Shown: one piece after another, positions 45,454 through 55,050 of the stretch | Numbering within the stretch: the stretch's first letter is position 1 | Layout of the letters: the number at the start of each line of letters is the position of its first letter | Assembly: GCA_024231855.1 (NCBI GenBank) | Contig: JAAEQD010000243.1 | Location: forward strand, 62,001 to 126,000 | DNA length: 64,000 nt | Reading direction: 5' to 3' | Source: Candidatus Zixiibacteriota bacterium | GTDB taxonomy: Bacteria; Zixibacteria; MSB-5A5; UBA10806; 4484-95 | The notes under the pieces: generated by a model | What the model saw: only the letters and a program-made list of their open reading frames with translations | Database searches by the model: none | Told to the model about the DNA's origin: nothing | Position numbers and translations under genes: made by a program

Positions 45454-46260
45454 TTATCTCAATATAGTCATCTTACGAGTAAGTTCACCTTCGGGTGTTT
45501 TTAGCTGATAGAAATACAATCCTGATGGCAGATCGCGGCCGTCTTTATCGAAACCACTCCACAAAATCGAGTATTGGCCAGGCTGAGCACGCGGTATCGA
45601 GACCGTTTGAATGAGCTGACCGAGAATGTTGGTGATATCCAAAATGACATCCCCCGGTTGAGAGATTTGCAAACTTATAGTTGTGGCGCTGTTGAATGGA
45701 TTGGGATAGTTCTGGTCCAACTTGAATGCCCGGGGCAAATCAGAAATGAAATCAATACTGTTGCCTTCCTCGAAAGCCTTGATAGCAAACTCCTGGTTGG
45801 CGCCGAATGCGCGTTTACCCTGGAGGCAGGCCCAATAGAGTGTTACATGGCCCGTGGAAATTTCAGGAGCAGTCCAGATGAAGTTGCCCGAATCGGTATC
45901 CGCGCTTACCCAATGAATGCCGTTCGTTTCATTTGTGGTGCTATAGGCTTCCGTGGCAAAACCGGCTTCCAGCAAACCCGCGTTAGTCGAATCGGAATCT
46001 TTGCGTACCGAGCAATTGAATTGCTTGATGGCCTGAAAACCGTCCTTGCGGACCGTAATAGTATATTGCTCTCCGTGGACGTAAATAGCCGGAAAACCGA
46101 TAATCTCACAGGATGGCGTGAAAGCGTCTTGAGCATGACACGAGTTGGAGCAAGTGCCATTGGCTGTTGGCGCGCCGGAAAATCCGACATATGCTGGATC
46201 GCTTAGAAGTATATTAACCGATAAAAGGCATGTAATAATAATTATAGCTGTGATTCTCAT
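45454..46260 (-). CDS. Exported protein with CX3CH motif, Reeler-like region and sorting domain
   Basis: 268 residues with a signal peptide (MRITAIIIIT...ILLSDP) and a GGAGGATAAA ribosome site. The mature N-terminus GFSGAPTANGTCSNSCHAQD resembles the (G-A-P-x(2)-G-x-C-x-x-C-H) cap of 'Reeler-like' choice-of-anchor proteins, but here the spacing is C-x3-C-H. A beta-rich region with FPAIYVHGEQYTITV and HVTLYWACLQGKRAFG follows. The C-terminus is a sorting domain with NYPNPFNSATT, LGQLIQTV and SGLYFYQL. It could bind heme or be an electron-transfer or surface protein; both are inference. It converges with the previous gene. Confidence 0.78.
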   Translation of the reverse strand: MRITAIIIITCLLSVNILLSDPAYVGFSGAPTANGTCSNSCHAQDAFTPSCEIIGFPAIYVHGEQYTITVRKDGFQAIKQFNCSVRKDSDSTNAGLLEAGFATEAYSTTNETNGIHWVSADTDSGNFIWTAPEISTGHVTLYWACLQGKRAFGANQEFAIKAFEEGNSIDFISDLPRAFKLDQNYPNPFNSATTISLQISQPGDVILDITNILGQLIQTVSIPRAQPGQYSILWSGFDKDGRDLPSGLYFYQLKTPEGELTRKMTILR

Positions 46261-46493
46261 TTATCCTCCTTTATAGGCGCTGAGAATAACTCCCGCTTCA
46301 CTAATAGGTTATCGTCCAGTTCGTTAATTATCTAAACAGAAAATTGTTGCCTGTTGCCTGTTATTATGGTATAAAAAACAAACAACAGGATACCTGTTAT
46401 CGTGATCCGGGTTAATTAGGTGGGGGAGTTGGCGCCCGGAAGGTTTATTTGTGATGATGTTTATTTTTGCAATAATTAACGGAAGAGGTGATT
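46261..46493. other. Intergenic region between divergent genes, with promoter
   Basis: Contains the promoter TTGCCT (46348-46353), 17-base spacer, TATAAA (46371-46376) in the plus direction, and a direct GTTGCCT repeat (46347-46360). No ORF. Confidence 0.5.
46348..46376 (+). promoter_or_regulatory. Promoter of the H1-like/zinc-finger gene
   Basis: TTGCCT (46348-46353), 17-base spacer, TATAAA (46371-46376), 118 bases before ATG 46494. Confidence 0.45.
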
Positions 46494-46862
46494 ATGCCGG
46501 CTAAGAAAACAGCCAAGAAAGCCGCTGGTCAGGTAAAAAAGACTGCCACGGGGGCCAAGAAAAAAGCGGCTCCCAAAAAGAAAGCCGCCGCGCCCAAGAC
46601 AAAAGCGGCACCTAAAAAGAGAGCAACAACGCCCAAGATAAAAGCGCCCCAAAAGGATATGGTGGAATGCGCTCACTGTTTGGGGGCCGGTAAATGTACA
46701 GCCGGGGATATTTTCGATAAAGATCGCCATCAAAGCCTATTCCAGGAGCAACGTATGACCAGTTGTTCTGATTGCCTTACGGCAGCCGGTAGAGCGCCAA
46801 ATTCGAAAAAACTGGTAGCTTGCCGTATCTGTCAGGGAACGGGTGAAGTCGAAAAGGAATAG
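46494..46862 (+). CDS. Histone-H1-like basic tail fused to a Cys-rich zinc-finger domain
   Basis: 122 residues from ATG 46494 (GAAGAGGTG upstream). Residues 2-53 are almost only Ala, Lys, Pro and Thr (AKKTAKKAAGQVKKT, PKKKAAAPKTKA), the composition of bacterial histone-H1-like proteins that bind DNA without sequence preference. Residues about 56-118 contain three Cys sets, CAHCLGAGKC, SCSDC and CRICQGTG, resembling the CxxCxGxG zinc units of DnaJ-type proteins. A DNA-binding or nucleoid-linked role with a zinc-binding module is inferred. The Lys-rich segment could alternatively bind RNA. Confidence 0.75.
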   Translation: MPAKKTAKKAAGQVKKTATGAKKKAAPKKKAAAPKTKAAPKKRATTPKIKAPQKDMVECAHCLGAGKCTAGDIFDKDRHQSLFQEQRMTSCSDCLTAAGRAPNSKKLVACRICQGTGEVEKE

Positions 46863-47151
46863 CTCTTATTTATAATTTTGTCAATCTTGGCTGATTGAGA
46901 TAATAATGTTATTCTATTTTGTAATCCCAATCGAGACTTAATACTATCCGGCTGGCTTGATTAATCAATTGCTGTCGACCGAGTATTATATTTTTTGGTT
47001 TTGTGTCGATCATTAATAGAATGAGGTGTCTCTATCTAATTTACTTGATAGTAACGATTTGAGTTGATTTTTAGAATTTAATGATGTAGATTAACGCTAC
47101 AATACGGTTGATACTCAATGTGATTAACGATATTTGTGGGAGTAGTATATA
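46863..47151. other. AT-rich gap before the phosphate transport operon
   Basis: 289 bases without ORF, repeat or clear promoter box; a GGGAG ribosome site for the DUF47 gene is its right end. No PhoB-box-like direct repeats are recognised. Confidence 0.5.
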
Positions 47152-47796
47152 ATGACTATTTTATTTAAGCAAACCAAGATGCTCGAAAATCAGATCGATG
47201 AGTTCCTGGATGCGGTTAGCCGCGGCGGTATCGTGTTTGAACTGGGAATGAGCGATTATTTAGCCGGTAATATGGAGGATTTTCAGAAAAGATTAAAGGA
47301 AATCGGCAAACTTGAAAACATTGCTGATGATATTCGTCGGGAAGTTGAGAATCAACTTTATACTCACTCTTTGATTCCCGAGCATAGAGGAGATGTCCTT
47401 GGGCTGTTGGAGACTATGGATGACGTTATCGATACCGCCAAGAGTGCGATGGTCCAGTTTTCGACTGAGAGACCCGATATACTTCCCGAATTGTCGGAGG
47501 AATACTTGAAATTGACCAAAATGGCGGTTCTGGCCACCGAAACGGCAGTTTTATCGGCCCGCGCTTTTTTCAAGGATGTCAATGCCGTGAAGAATCATCT
47601 CGATAAGGTCTATTTTTATGAAAAAGAGGCCGATACGATAGTCAATAGTTTAATCAGCCATATATTCGAATCAGAAATAGAGCTCAGTCGTAAAATGCAT
47701 ATGAGGTATTTTGCCTTTCACATTGAACATCTCGCTGATGCCGCGGAAGATGTAGCCGACCGTCTAGGTATATATTCGATTAAACGGACTATGTAG
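47152..47796 (+). CDS. DUF47/PhoU-like phosphate transport accessory protein
   Basis: 214 residues, almost wholly helical. FKQTKMLENQIDEFLDAVS at the start, DVLGLLETMDDVIDTAKSA in the middle and YFAFHIEHLADAAEDVADRLG at the end are typical of the DUF47 family. Such proteins regulate PiT transporters. The PiT gene follows after 14 bases. Confidence 0.9.
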   Translation: MTILFKQTKMLENQIDEFLDAVSRGGIVFELGMSDYLAGNMEDFQKRLKEIGKLENIADDIRREVENQLYTHSLIPEHRGDVLGLLETMDDVIDTAKSAMVQFSTERPDILPELSEEYLKLTKMAVLATETAVLSARAFFKDVNAVKNHLDKVYFYEKEADTIVNSLISHIFESEIELSRKMHMRYFAFHIEHLADAAEDVADRLGIYSIKRTM

Positions 47797-47810
47797 AGGA
47801 CCCCAGATAG

Positions 47811-48974
47811 ATGATCTTTTTATTTCTATCGAGTGGTTTATTCCTGGGCTGGTCGCTTGGGGCCAATGACGGGGCCAATGTATTCGGTACGGCGGTTGGT
47901 TCTAAAATGCTTCGGTTTAAAACCGCCGCGATAATTTGCGGAATATTCGTTATTATTGGGGCATTTATAAGCGGCAGCGGAACATCCCATACGATTAATA
48001 AACTGGGTTCAATTGACGCGATTGCCGGATCATTCATCGTCGCCCTGGCGGCCGCGATAGCGGTTTTCTGGATGTCGAAGTTAAAGTTACCTGTTTCAAC
48101 CTCTCAAGCTATAGTCGGCTCTATTATTGGCTGGAATTTTTTCGCGGGCCTGACAACCAATATTAATTCACTGCTTAGTATTACTTCAGCTTGGGTAATT
48201 AGCCCAATATTGGCCGGGATATTCGCTATTGTTATATATCGCATTATCAAAATCATTTTAGCCAAAGCTAATATTCACCTCTTAAGATTGGACTTATATA
48301 CCCGATTAGGCCTGATTCTGGTTTGTGCCTCGGGGGCATATAGCCTGGGCGCTAATAATATAGCAAACGTGATGGGTGTTTTCGTATCGGTCTCACCCTT
48401 TCAGGATATCAATGTATTTGACTTATTTACGCTTTCCAGTATGCAGCAATTGTTTATTTTCGGTGGCCTCGCTATCGCGGTTGGGGTGTTTACATATTCG
48501 CACAAAGTGATCGAAACAGTTGGCAGCAATATTTTCAAACTATCGCCTGAGGCGGCTCTGGCAGTGGTGCTGTCAAATACATTGGTGTTGTTCATGTTTT
48601 CATCGGTGAAACTGCAGCAATGGCTGATATCTTATGGGCTTCCATCGTTGCCTTTGGTTCCGATTTCCAGTTCGCAGGCGGTTGTCGGCGCCGTAATTGG
48701 CATCGGTATTATCAAGGGCGCCAGAAGTATTAGATATAAAGTTCTCGGGGAAATCGCATTTGGCTGGGTAATAACTCCTATCATTGCCGGAATTATCAGT
48801 TTTATCGCGCTTTTTATTATTCAGAACGTATTCAACCAGAAGGTTAGCGGTAGCTCGGAAATTTATAAATCCAATCAGATTATTGAGCAGCGCGAAACAT
48901 TCCGCTCGACTATGAATAATAAGCCATCTAATCCGGATCGCAGCGGCGAATTTCATCTCACCCGTCGAAGTTGA
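47811..48974 (+). CDS. pit: PiT-family inorganic phosphate transporter
   Basis: 387 residues with about ten membrane helices. The family duplication is visible: GWSLGANDGANVFGTAVGS in the first half and GAYSLGANNIANVMGVFV in the second, both carrying the GANDxAN signature. LPVSTSQAIVGSIIG and PISSSQAVVGAVIG are the paired helix motifs. Carries phosphate (as metal-phosphate) with protons or sodium. The DUF47 neighbour is its usual partner. Confidence 0.93.
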   Translation: MIFLFLSSGLFLGWSLGANDGANVFGTAVGSKMLRFKTAAIICGIFVIIGAFISGSGTSHTINKLGSIDAIAGSFIVALAAAIAVFWMSKLKLPVSTSQAIVGSIIGWNFFAGLTTNINSLLSITSAWVISPILAGIFAIVIYRIIKIILAKANIHLLRLDLYTRLGLILVCASGAYSLGANNIANVMGVFVSVSPFQDINVFDLFTLSSMQQLFIFGGLAIAVGVFTYSHKVIETVGSNIFKLSPEAALAVVLSNTLVLFMFSSVKLQQWLISYGLPSLPLVPISSSQAVVGAVIGIGIIKGARSIRYKVLGEIAFGWVITPIIAGIISFIALFIIQNVFNQKVSGSSEIYKSNQIIEQRETFRSTMNNKPSNPDRSGEFHLTRRS

Positions 48975-49002
48975 CATCTGGAAGTATCTGTTTTATTATT
49001 GT

Positions 49003-50406
49003 ATGATGACTAATTTGCTGAATAATATATTATTGGCCAATGAGAGGTTTGATCTGTTCAGGCAAGGCGACCGTGTTCTCATCGCCCTTTCCGGCGGGCC
49101 GGATTCGGTGGCTCTTCTTCATCTTCTGGGCCTATTACAGCATCAATGGAATCTGACAATTGCCGTCGCCCATGTCAATCATTGCCTGCGTGAAGAGGCT
49201 GCCGGCGATCAACGATTCTGCCGGGTTCTTAGCCGGGCGAATGGCTATAAGTTTCATTCGAAGAAGGTTGATATTCCGGTTCGTGCCAAAAAGTTAAAAA
49301 TCGGTTTCGAACAAGCCGGCCGTGAAGCACGCTATGGTTTTTTTCAGAGATTGTGCGAAAAATTCGACTATACTAGAATCGCTACGGCGCATACCGCGGA
49401 TGACAGCGCTGAAACGTTTCTACTGAATCTAATCCGTGGAGCCAACTTCGGCGGTCTGGGCGGCATACCCCCGAAGCGGAATAATATTATCAGGCCGCTA
49501 ATTGAGTCGCCGAAGGCCGAAATTCTTGAATTTCTCAAACTAAATGGTTTATCTTACAGAATCGATGAAAGCAATCGTGATAATACTCAAAGTCGCAACT
49601 TGATACGCAATAAGATAATACCGGTGCTTAGGAATATTAACGCCAAGGCTTCAAGGCATATCGCCCGGGCTGGGAGAGATATAAGTATCGGATACGGCTT
49701 TCTTGAAGATGAAGTCGAAAAGCTGTATCAAAAGTGTCTGGTGAATGAGTCTAACACGCAAATAACTCTTGACTTAGAGAAACTGCCAACCTATTATGAC
49801 AGTTTAAGGTCATGGATTCTGTTAAGGGCTTATTTTCACTTAACAGATGATAATAAACGCCCGGATTCCACCAAAATAGAAAGGGCTGTCAATCTTTCAA
49901 GGAGGGGAGCGGTAACGCTTCTGGGTTCCGGTATAATCGTATCGAATCATGCCGGCAAGTTAATTTTATGTCGACCCCTTGAGCAGGTTAAACGTATAAG
50001 GCTCAGAAGAAATAGCAAAACCAAATTAACAGATTCCGGTTTGGCGATCCAAGTCGAGATCATTGATGGGTTTAGCGTAAAAGATATTGAAAAAGGGAAT
50101 GATGAGAGTATCGCTTTTCTGGATAATGATAAAGTAAGCAAGTTAACCGTCCGGGGTTTTATCGAAGGAGATAAATTCCAGCCATTGGGTATGAGAGGAA
50201 CAAAAAAAGTCGCGGATTATCTCAACGATAAAGGTGTACCTCTTGTCTTTAAAAAATCGATACCGATAGTATTATCAAATGATGATATTATCTGGATCGC
50301 CGGCTATGGGATCGCGGAAAAGTTTAAGGTAACCGTTAAGACCAGTAAAGTGTTGAAGATTCAAATGTTAAGAGATATGGTGATTAATGAAAGTACTTAT
50401 TTCTGA
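49003..50406 (+). CDS. tilS: tRNA(Ile)-lysidine synthase
   Basis: 467 residues. The PP-loop ATPase motif is VLIALSGGPDSVALLHLL, followed by NHCLREEAAGDQRFC and IATAHTADDSAETFL, then a C-terminal TilS substrate-binding domain (FQPLGMRGTKKVADYLNDKG). It changes C34 of the minor tRNA-Ile to lysidine. It overlaps hpt by 20 bases. The order tilS-hpt-ftsH is the conserved bacterial one. Confidence 0.95.
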   Translation: MMTNLLNNILLANERFDLFRQGDRVLIALSGGPDSVALLHLLGLLQHQWNLTIAVAHVNHCLREEAAGDQRFCRVLSRANGYKFHSKKVDIPVRAKKLKIGFEQAGREARYGFFQRLCEKFDYTRIATAHTADDSAETFLLNLIRGANFGGLGGIPPKRNNIIRPLIESPKAEILEFLKLNGLSYRIDESNRDNTQSRNLIRNKIIPVLRNINAKASRHIARAGRDISIGYGFLEDEVEKLYQKCLVNESNTQITLDLEKLPTYYDSLRSWILLRAYFHLTDDNKRPDSTKIERAVNLSRRGAVTLLGSGIIVSNHAGKLILCRPLEQVKRIRLRRNSKTKLTDSGLAIQVEIIDGFSVKDIEKGNDESIAFLDNDKVSKLTVRGFIEGDKFQPLGMRGTKKVADYLNDKGVPLVFKKSIPIVLSNDDIIWIAGYGIAEKFKVTVKTSKVLKIQMLRDMVINESTYF

Positions 50407-50911
50407 AAAAAAACTCGCCGCCAAAGTGAAAGCTCTGGCTAAACAAATAAGAAATGATTATGAAGGCGAGGTTCCGATTTTTTGCGGTATACTTAAGGGT
50501 AGCTTCTTATTTATGGCTGATCTTGTCAGGGAATACGCTAGTGAATGCGAAATCGATTTTATGGCCGTTTCAAGTTATGGCAATGCTAAAAAAGGATCAG
50601 GTGTCGTTCGCCTGATTAAGGATTTACATATAAATGTCAAACAGAGACATATTCTGATAATCGAAGACATAATCGATTCCGGTTTGACATCGACTTATAT
50701 AAAGCAATACCTGAAGTTGAGAAAACCGAAGTCCGTTGAGTTTGTAACTTTACTGGACAAGTCTGAAGCACGCAAGGTAAAAATCGATATTAAATACGTG
50801 GGTTTTAATATCCCCAATAAATTCGTTATTGGGTACGGTTTGGATTACGCGGAAAAATACAGGCAATTGCCCTATATAGCTGAATGTGAAGATGAAGAGA
50901 GGCTGAAGTGA
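50387..50911 (+). CDS. hpt: Hypoxanthine(-guanine) phosphoribosyltransferase
   Basis: 174 residues. The PRPP-binding motif is [18 protein letters not shown], and the loop [16 protein letters not shown] and [17 protein letters not shown] are standard. Salvages hypoxanthine and guanine to nucleotides. Overlaps tilS by 20 bases and ftsH by 4 bases. Confidence 0.94.
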   Translation: MKVLISEKKLAAKVKALAKQIRNDYEGEVPIFCGILKGSFLFMADLVREYASECEIDFMAVSSYGNAKKGSGVVRLIKDLHINVKQRHILIIEDIIDSGLTSTYIKQYLKLRKPKSVEFVTLLDKSEARKVKIDIKYVGFNIPNKFVIGYGLDYAEKYRQLPYIAECEDEERLK

Positions 50912-52848
50912 ATTTAAATAAATTGAATCGTGACGGGTCCGATAAAAACGACCGCAAACCAGGTAAACAATCAGGCGGAGGTCCTGAATTCAAATGGCAG
51001 AAAAATATCCGCCCGCTCATCTTTTGGGCTGTCATTTTTATGGCCGTGCTTTTATTCTACCAGGTATTTGTAGGTGGCAATCAAGACTATATTGAGGTTA
51101 ATTACACCGAGTTTATCGATCAGATCAAAGCCGATAATGTTGTCAAAGCCGTTTTTATCGATAAAGAGATCAAGGGCGAATTTCTTGATACTTTTACTAA
51201 AACCGTTAATGGCCGAACCGTTACCGGGAAAAAATTCAGATCGAGGGTGGCTTTAGAGGATCGTAATTTAATTCCTCTTCTGCAAGAACATAAGGTCATA
51301 ATAGAGGCTGAAACATCCCAGCATTGGGGAGGTTTATTGATTACGGCCTTGCCCTGGTTGATTTTGGTTTTCTGGATGATGTTCATGCTTCGCCAAATGC
51401 AGGGTGGAGGACCGAAAGGACTGTTTTCATTCGGCAAATCGCGAGCCAAACTTCTAACCGGCCAACGCGTCAAGGTAACATTCAATGATGTTGCCGGCGC
51501 CGATGAAGCCAAACAGGAGCTTCAGGAGATTATCGAATTTCTGAAAGACCCGGCCAAGTTCCAGAAACTTGGCGGTAAAATTCCCAAAGGCGCTTTGTTA
51601 TTGGGGCCTCCCGGTTCGGGTAAAACTTTAATGGCTCGAGCAGTTGCGGGTGAGGCCGGAGTGCCGTTTTTCTCGATGTCGGGTTCCGATTTTGTCGAGA
51701 TGTTCGTGGGCGTGGGAGCCTCACGTGTCCGCGATTTGTTCGAACAGGGCAAGAAAAACGCGCCTTGCATTATTTTTATCGATGAAATCGACGCCGTCGG
51801 ACGCCATCGGGGTGCCGGCCTAGGCGGAGGGCATGATGAGCGCGAGCAAACGCTGAATCAACTTCTGGTTGAGATGGACGGTTTCGAATCCAATGAAGGC
51901 GTGATCCTGTTGGCGGCCACAAACCGTCCTGATGTTCTTGACCCGGCCTTGCTTCGTCCGGGACGTTTCGACAGACAAATCGTAGTCGATCAGCCGGATG
52001 TGAAAGGTCGTGAGGGAATTCTGAAAGTTCATATTCGCAAAATCAATATTCATGATAAAGTAGATATGAAAGTTCTGGCTCGGGGCACTCCCGGGCTATC
52101 GGGGGCCGATCTGGCCAATTTGGTCAATGAGGCAGCCCTTTTAGCCGCTCGCAAAAATCACGATCACGTAATGATGGATGATTTCGAGGAGGCCAAAGAC
52201 AAGGTGATGATGGGAACGGAACGGCGGTCGATGGTGATATCGCCCGAAGAGAAAAAGACAACTGCTTATCACGAGGCGGGCCATGCCCTGGTGGGTAAGC
52301 TTATTCCTGGTTCCGATCCGATTCACAAAGTTACGATTATTCCCCGAGGTATGGCATTGGGAGTCACTCATTACTTGCCGGTGGATGAGAAACATAACCT
52401 GTCGAAGGATTACCTCGAAATTAAACTGGTGCATCTTTTAGGCGGTCGGGTCGCTGAGTTGCTCATTTTTGATCAATTAACGACAGGCGCCGGCAATGAC
52501 CTCGAACAGGCAACGAACCTGGCCCGGAAGATGGTCTGCAATTGGGGTATGTCCGATAAAATAGGACCATTGACTTTCGGCAAAAAGCAGGAGCATATTT
52601 TCCTGGGCAAGGAAATTTCCCAAGCGCGAGATTATTCCGAACAAACGGCGCTTGAAATCGATAGTGAAATAAAGAAGATCGTCGTTAAATCTCTGGAGAA
52701 AGCCGAGGAGTTGCTTTCCCGGAATACAGATAAATTGCATGTAGTGGCTCAGGCATTGCTGGAGAAAGAATGCCTCACCGGTGAGCAAATCGATGATATA
52801 TTAGAGGAGTTTGATCAAGCTGAAAAGGTCACCGAAGAAAAAGATTGA
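50908..52848 (+). CDS. ftsH: ATP-dependent zinc metalloprotease FtsH
   Basis: 646 residues from GTG 50908 (GAAGAGAGG upstream). Two N-terminal membrane helices (about 35-55 and 130-152) flank a periplasmic domain. The AAA module has GPPGSGKT (Walker A) and [15 protein letters not shown] (Walker B), with the second region of homology ending RPGRFDRQI. The protease site is HEAGHAL with the third zinc ligand in GNDLEQAT. Degrades membrane and short-lived cytosolic proteins. It overlaps the hpt stop (GTGA) and the next gene begins within its 3' end. Confidence 0.97.
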   Translation: MNLNKLNRDGSDKNDRKPGKQSGGGPEFKWQKNIRPLIFWAVIFMAVLLFYQVFVGGNQDYIEVNYTEFIDQIKADNVVKAVFIDKEIKGEFLDTFTKTVNGRTVTGKKFRSRVALEDRNLIPLLQEHKVIIEAETSQHWGGLLITALPWLILVFWMMFMLRQMQGGGPKGLFSFGKSRAKLLTGQRVKVTFNDVAGADEAKQELQEIIEFLKDPAKFQKLGGKIPKGALLLGPPGSGKTLMARAVAGEAGVPFFSMSGSDFVEMFVGVGASRVRDLFEQGKKNAPCIIFIDEIDAVGRHRGAGLGGGHDEREQTLNQLLVEMDGFESNEGVILLAATNRPDVLDPALLRPGRFDRQIVVDQPDVKGREGILKVHIRKINIHDKVDMKVLARGTPGLSGADLANLVNEAALLAARKNHDHVMMDDFEEAKDKVMMGTERRSMVISPEEKKTTAYHEAGHALVGKLIPGSDPIHKVTIIPRGMALGVTHYLPVDEKHNLSKDYLEIKLVHLLGGRVAELLIFDQLTTGAGNDLEQATNLARKMVCNWGMSDKIGPLTFGKKQEHIFLGKEISQARDYSEQTALEIDSEIKKIVVKSLEKAEELLSRNTDKLHVVAQALLEKECLTGEQIDDILEEFDQAEKVTEEKD

Positions 52849-53401
52849 TAAAGATACTATTCAGAGGGGATTCAGGTTAGTACTCAAAGGATTGGGCATT
52901 GATTCAAAATCTGAGGGGCTTAAAGACACTCCCCGCCGCATGGCCGAGTTTTACGAGCAGTTCTTTTCGGGTCTTCAGCGAAATCCTCGCGAAAAACTGA
53001 AATTATATCGGGCGGAAAATCGCGATGAAATGATTATTGCCAAGGATATTCATTTCTTCTCGATGTGTGAACATCATTTTTTACCGTTTTTCGGTTATGT
53101 TCATATCGCCTATATTCCCGAAAATAACACGATCACCGGCTTTTCAAGATTGGTTGAGGTTGTCGAGGCAATCGCCAAGAGGCCTCAGATTCAGGAGAGA
53201 ATGACGACCGAAATCGCCGAGGTCCTAATGGATGTTCTTCACCCCAAAGGAGTTCTGGTTATTGTCGAAGCTGAGCAATTATGTTTGACAATGAGGGGCT
53301 TTGGCCAGCCCGGCGTTAAAACAGTCAGTTCTGCCGTTAGGGGAGCATTGAGAAAAAACGCGACTCGCGAAGAAGCGCTATTATTAATTAAATCTCCATA
53401 G
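52811..53401 (+). CDS. folE: GTP cyclohydrolase I
   Basis: About 196 residues. No ATG is available; TTG 52811 or CTG 52820 are the choices, with GAGGAG at 52804-52809 being spaced better for CTG 52820. The zinc site [16 protein letters not shown] with the later Cys in [14 protein letters not shown] is complete, and [17 protein letters not shown] is the typical N-terminal region. Makes dihydroneopterin triphosphate for folate synthesis. It overlaps ftsH by up to 38 bases, which implies translational coupling. Confidence 0.92.
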   Translation: MIKLKRSPKKKIDKDTIQRGFRLVLKGLGIDSKSEGLKDTPRRMAEFYEQFFSGLQRNPREKLKLYRAENRDEMIIAKDIHFFSMCEHHFLPFFGYVHIAYIPENNTITGFSRLVEVVEAIAKRPQIQERMTTEIAEVLMDVLHPKGVLVIVEAEQLCLTMRGFGQPGVKTVSSAVRGALRKNATREEALLLIKSP

Positions 53402-53446
53402 ATCCCGCCGCGCGTGGTAGCTGGAGATAATTCAGGTCAATTATAT

Positions 53447-54283
53447 ATGAATGATAGAACTACTAAAATGAGCCTGCCTATTGGTAAACGACCCTTGGTT
53501 ATGGGTATACTGAATGTAACCCCGGATTCGTTTTCCGATGGAGGTACTTACTATAATGCCGAAATGGCCGCCGCCCACGCGCTTCTAATGGCCGAGCAAG
53601 GCGCCGATATAATCGATATCGGCGGTGAATCATCCCGACCCGGAGCCAGGGCTATCGATACAACCGAAGAGATTGACCGAATTCTGCCAGTTCTGGAAAA
53701 ACTCAAAGGCAAATTGAGTATCCCTAAATCAATCGATACCCGCCGGTCCGAAGTTGCCCGCGAAGCCTGCCAGGCGGGCGCCTCTATAATTAATGATATC
53801 TCCGGCCTGACTCACGATGAGAAATTAGCCGAAGTAGCCGTTGATATGAAATCTTATTTAATCTTAATGCATATGCGTGGTACACCGGAAAACATGCAGA
53901 ATGATACTCATTATGGTAATCTTATCGGAGAAATATCCGATTTCTTATTAAAAGCGGCCGACAAGGCGATTGCTCTGGGTGTTTCGCGCGAGAAGATTAT
54001 TATTGATCCCGGAATAGGATTCGGCAAAACCGTAGAGCATAATTTTAGCATCGTAAAACATATTCGAAGTCTGGCCGGGCTGGGATTTCCGGTTCTGATT
54101 GGTGCCTCACGGAAATCATTTATCGGCAAAACGCTTGGCCAGGATGTCGGCGATAGGCTGGAGGGCTCGTTGGCCGCGGCTGTCAGCGCGGTTATAAACG
54201 GCGCTTCCATAGTCAGGGTACATGATGTTTTACCGACTGTAAAAGCTTTGAAGATAGTCGATAAAATTATAGAGGCGGTCTAA
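53447..54283 (+). CDS. folP: Dihydropteroate synthase
   Basis: 278 residues from ATG 53447; GTG 53414 is a longer option. The pterin and pABA-binding motifs are complete: MGILNVTPDSFSDGG, DIGGESSRPGA, SIINDISG, DPGIGFGKT and GASRKSFIG. Catalyses condensation of the pterin pyrophosphate with p-aminobenzoate. With folE just before it, the window supplies two steps of folate synthesis. Its stop overlaps the cdaA start by 1 base. Confidence 0.94.
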   Translation: MNDRTTKMSLPIGKRPLVMGILNVTPDSFSDGGTYYNAEMAAAHALLMAEQGADIIDIGGESSRPGARAIDTTEEIDRILPVLEKLKGKLSIPKSIDTRRSEVAREACQAGASIINDISGLTHDEKLAEVAVDMKSYLILMHMRGTPENMQNDTHYGNLIGEISDFLLKAADKAIALGVSREKIIIDPGIGFGKTVEHNFSIVKHIRSLAGLGFPVLIGASRKSFIGKTLGQDVGDRLEGSLAAAVSAVINGASIVRVHDVLPTVKALKIVDKIIEAV

Positions 54284-55047
54284 TGACTATTTTCCATATT
54301 GGTTTTTTAGAATTCACGTTACTCGATCTTTTCGACGTTCTTATCGTGGGCTTCTTTTTCTATCGATTTCTGCTGGTATTGCGTGGCGCCCGGTCGCTCC
54401 AGCTTCTAATCGGGCTGGTATTTTTCTTCACCGTGGGTCTGGTAGCGTTCTGGCTTAAGCTTTCTATGGTAACGTGGTTTATATCCAATATCGCGACGGT
54501 CGGGATTATCGTGATAGTCGTAATACTTCAACCGGAACTCAGACGCGCCTTCGCCAGGTTTGGCCAGAATCGGTTTTTACGCCTGCTTTTGAGAAGCGAA
54601 TCCAAGGGTGCGGTCGATGATATAATCAGGGCCGCCGAGAAGCTATCCGATATGCATTACGGCGCCTTAATAGTTCTGGAAAATAATGTCCGATTGACTA
54701 ATATAGTCGATAGCGGCAAAATGCTGAATGCGATGGTATCGCAGGAAATTCTTCAGAGTATTTTCACGCCTTATACTCCTCTCCATGACGGCGCGGTAAT
54801 TATCAAGGGCGATCAAGTGATAGCCGCCAGCTGTACTTTGCCGTTGTCTCAAAATCCGGCCTATCATCGGCTTCACGGCATGCGGCATAAAGCCGCCGTT
54901 GGCGCTACAGAAGAAACTGACGCGTTCGCTATCGTAATCAGCGAGGAAACCGGTCAGATCTCTTATGCCTCAAAGGGCAAACTATACCGCGATGTTCGTT
55001 TACAAGAACTGAAATCAATCATACAAGAACTTTTTATCAGTCAATAG
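54283..55047 (+). CDS. cdaA: Membrane diadenylate cyclase CdaA
   Basis: 254 residues. Three N-terminal helices (about 10-80) precede the DAC domain with the two catalytic motifs PLHDGAVIIKG (DGA) and MRHKAAVGATEETDA (RHxAA). It makes the second messenger c-di-AMP at the inner membrane. The usual regulator gene cdaR (ybbR) is not next to it; instead obg follows after 3 bases. Confidence 0.94.
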   Translation: MTIFHIGFLEFTLLDLFDVLIVGFFFYRFLLVLRGARSLQLLIGLVFFFTVGLVAFWLKLSMVTWFISNIATVGIIVIVVILQPELRRAFARFGQNRFLRLLLRSESKGAVDDIIRAAEKLSDMHYGALIVLENNVRLTNIVDSGKMLNAMVSQEILQSIFTPYTPLHDGAVIIKGDQVIAASCTLPLSQNPAYHRLHGMRHKAAVGATEETDAFAIVISEETGQISYASKGKLYRDVRLQELKSIIQELFISQ

Positions 55048-55050
55048 AAG

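Noticed and set aside
45574..46206. 210-codon frame antisense to the CX3CH protein
   Set aside because: It is the shadow of the well-supported minus-strand gene with signal peptide and sorting domain.
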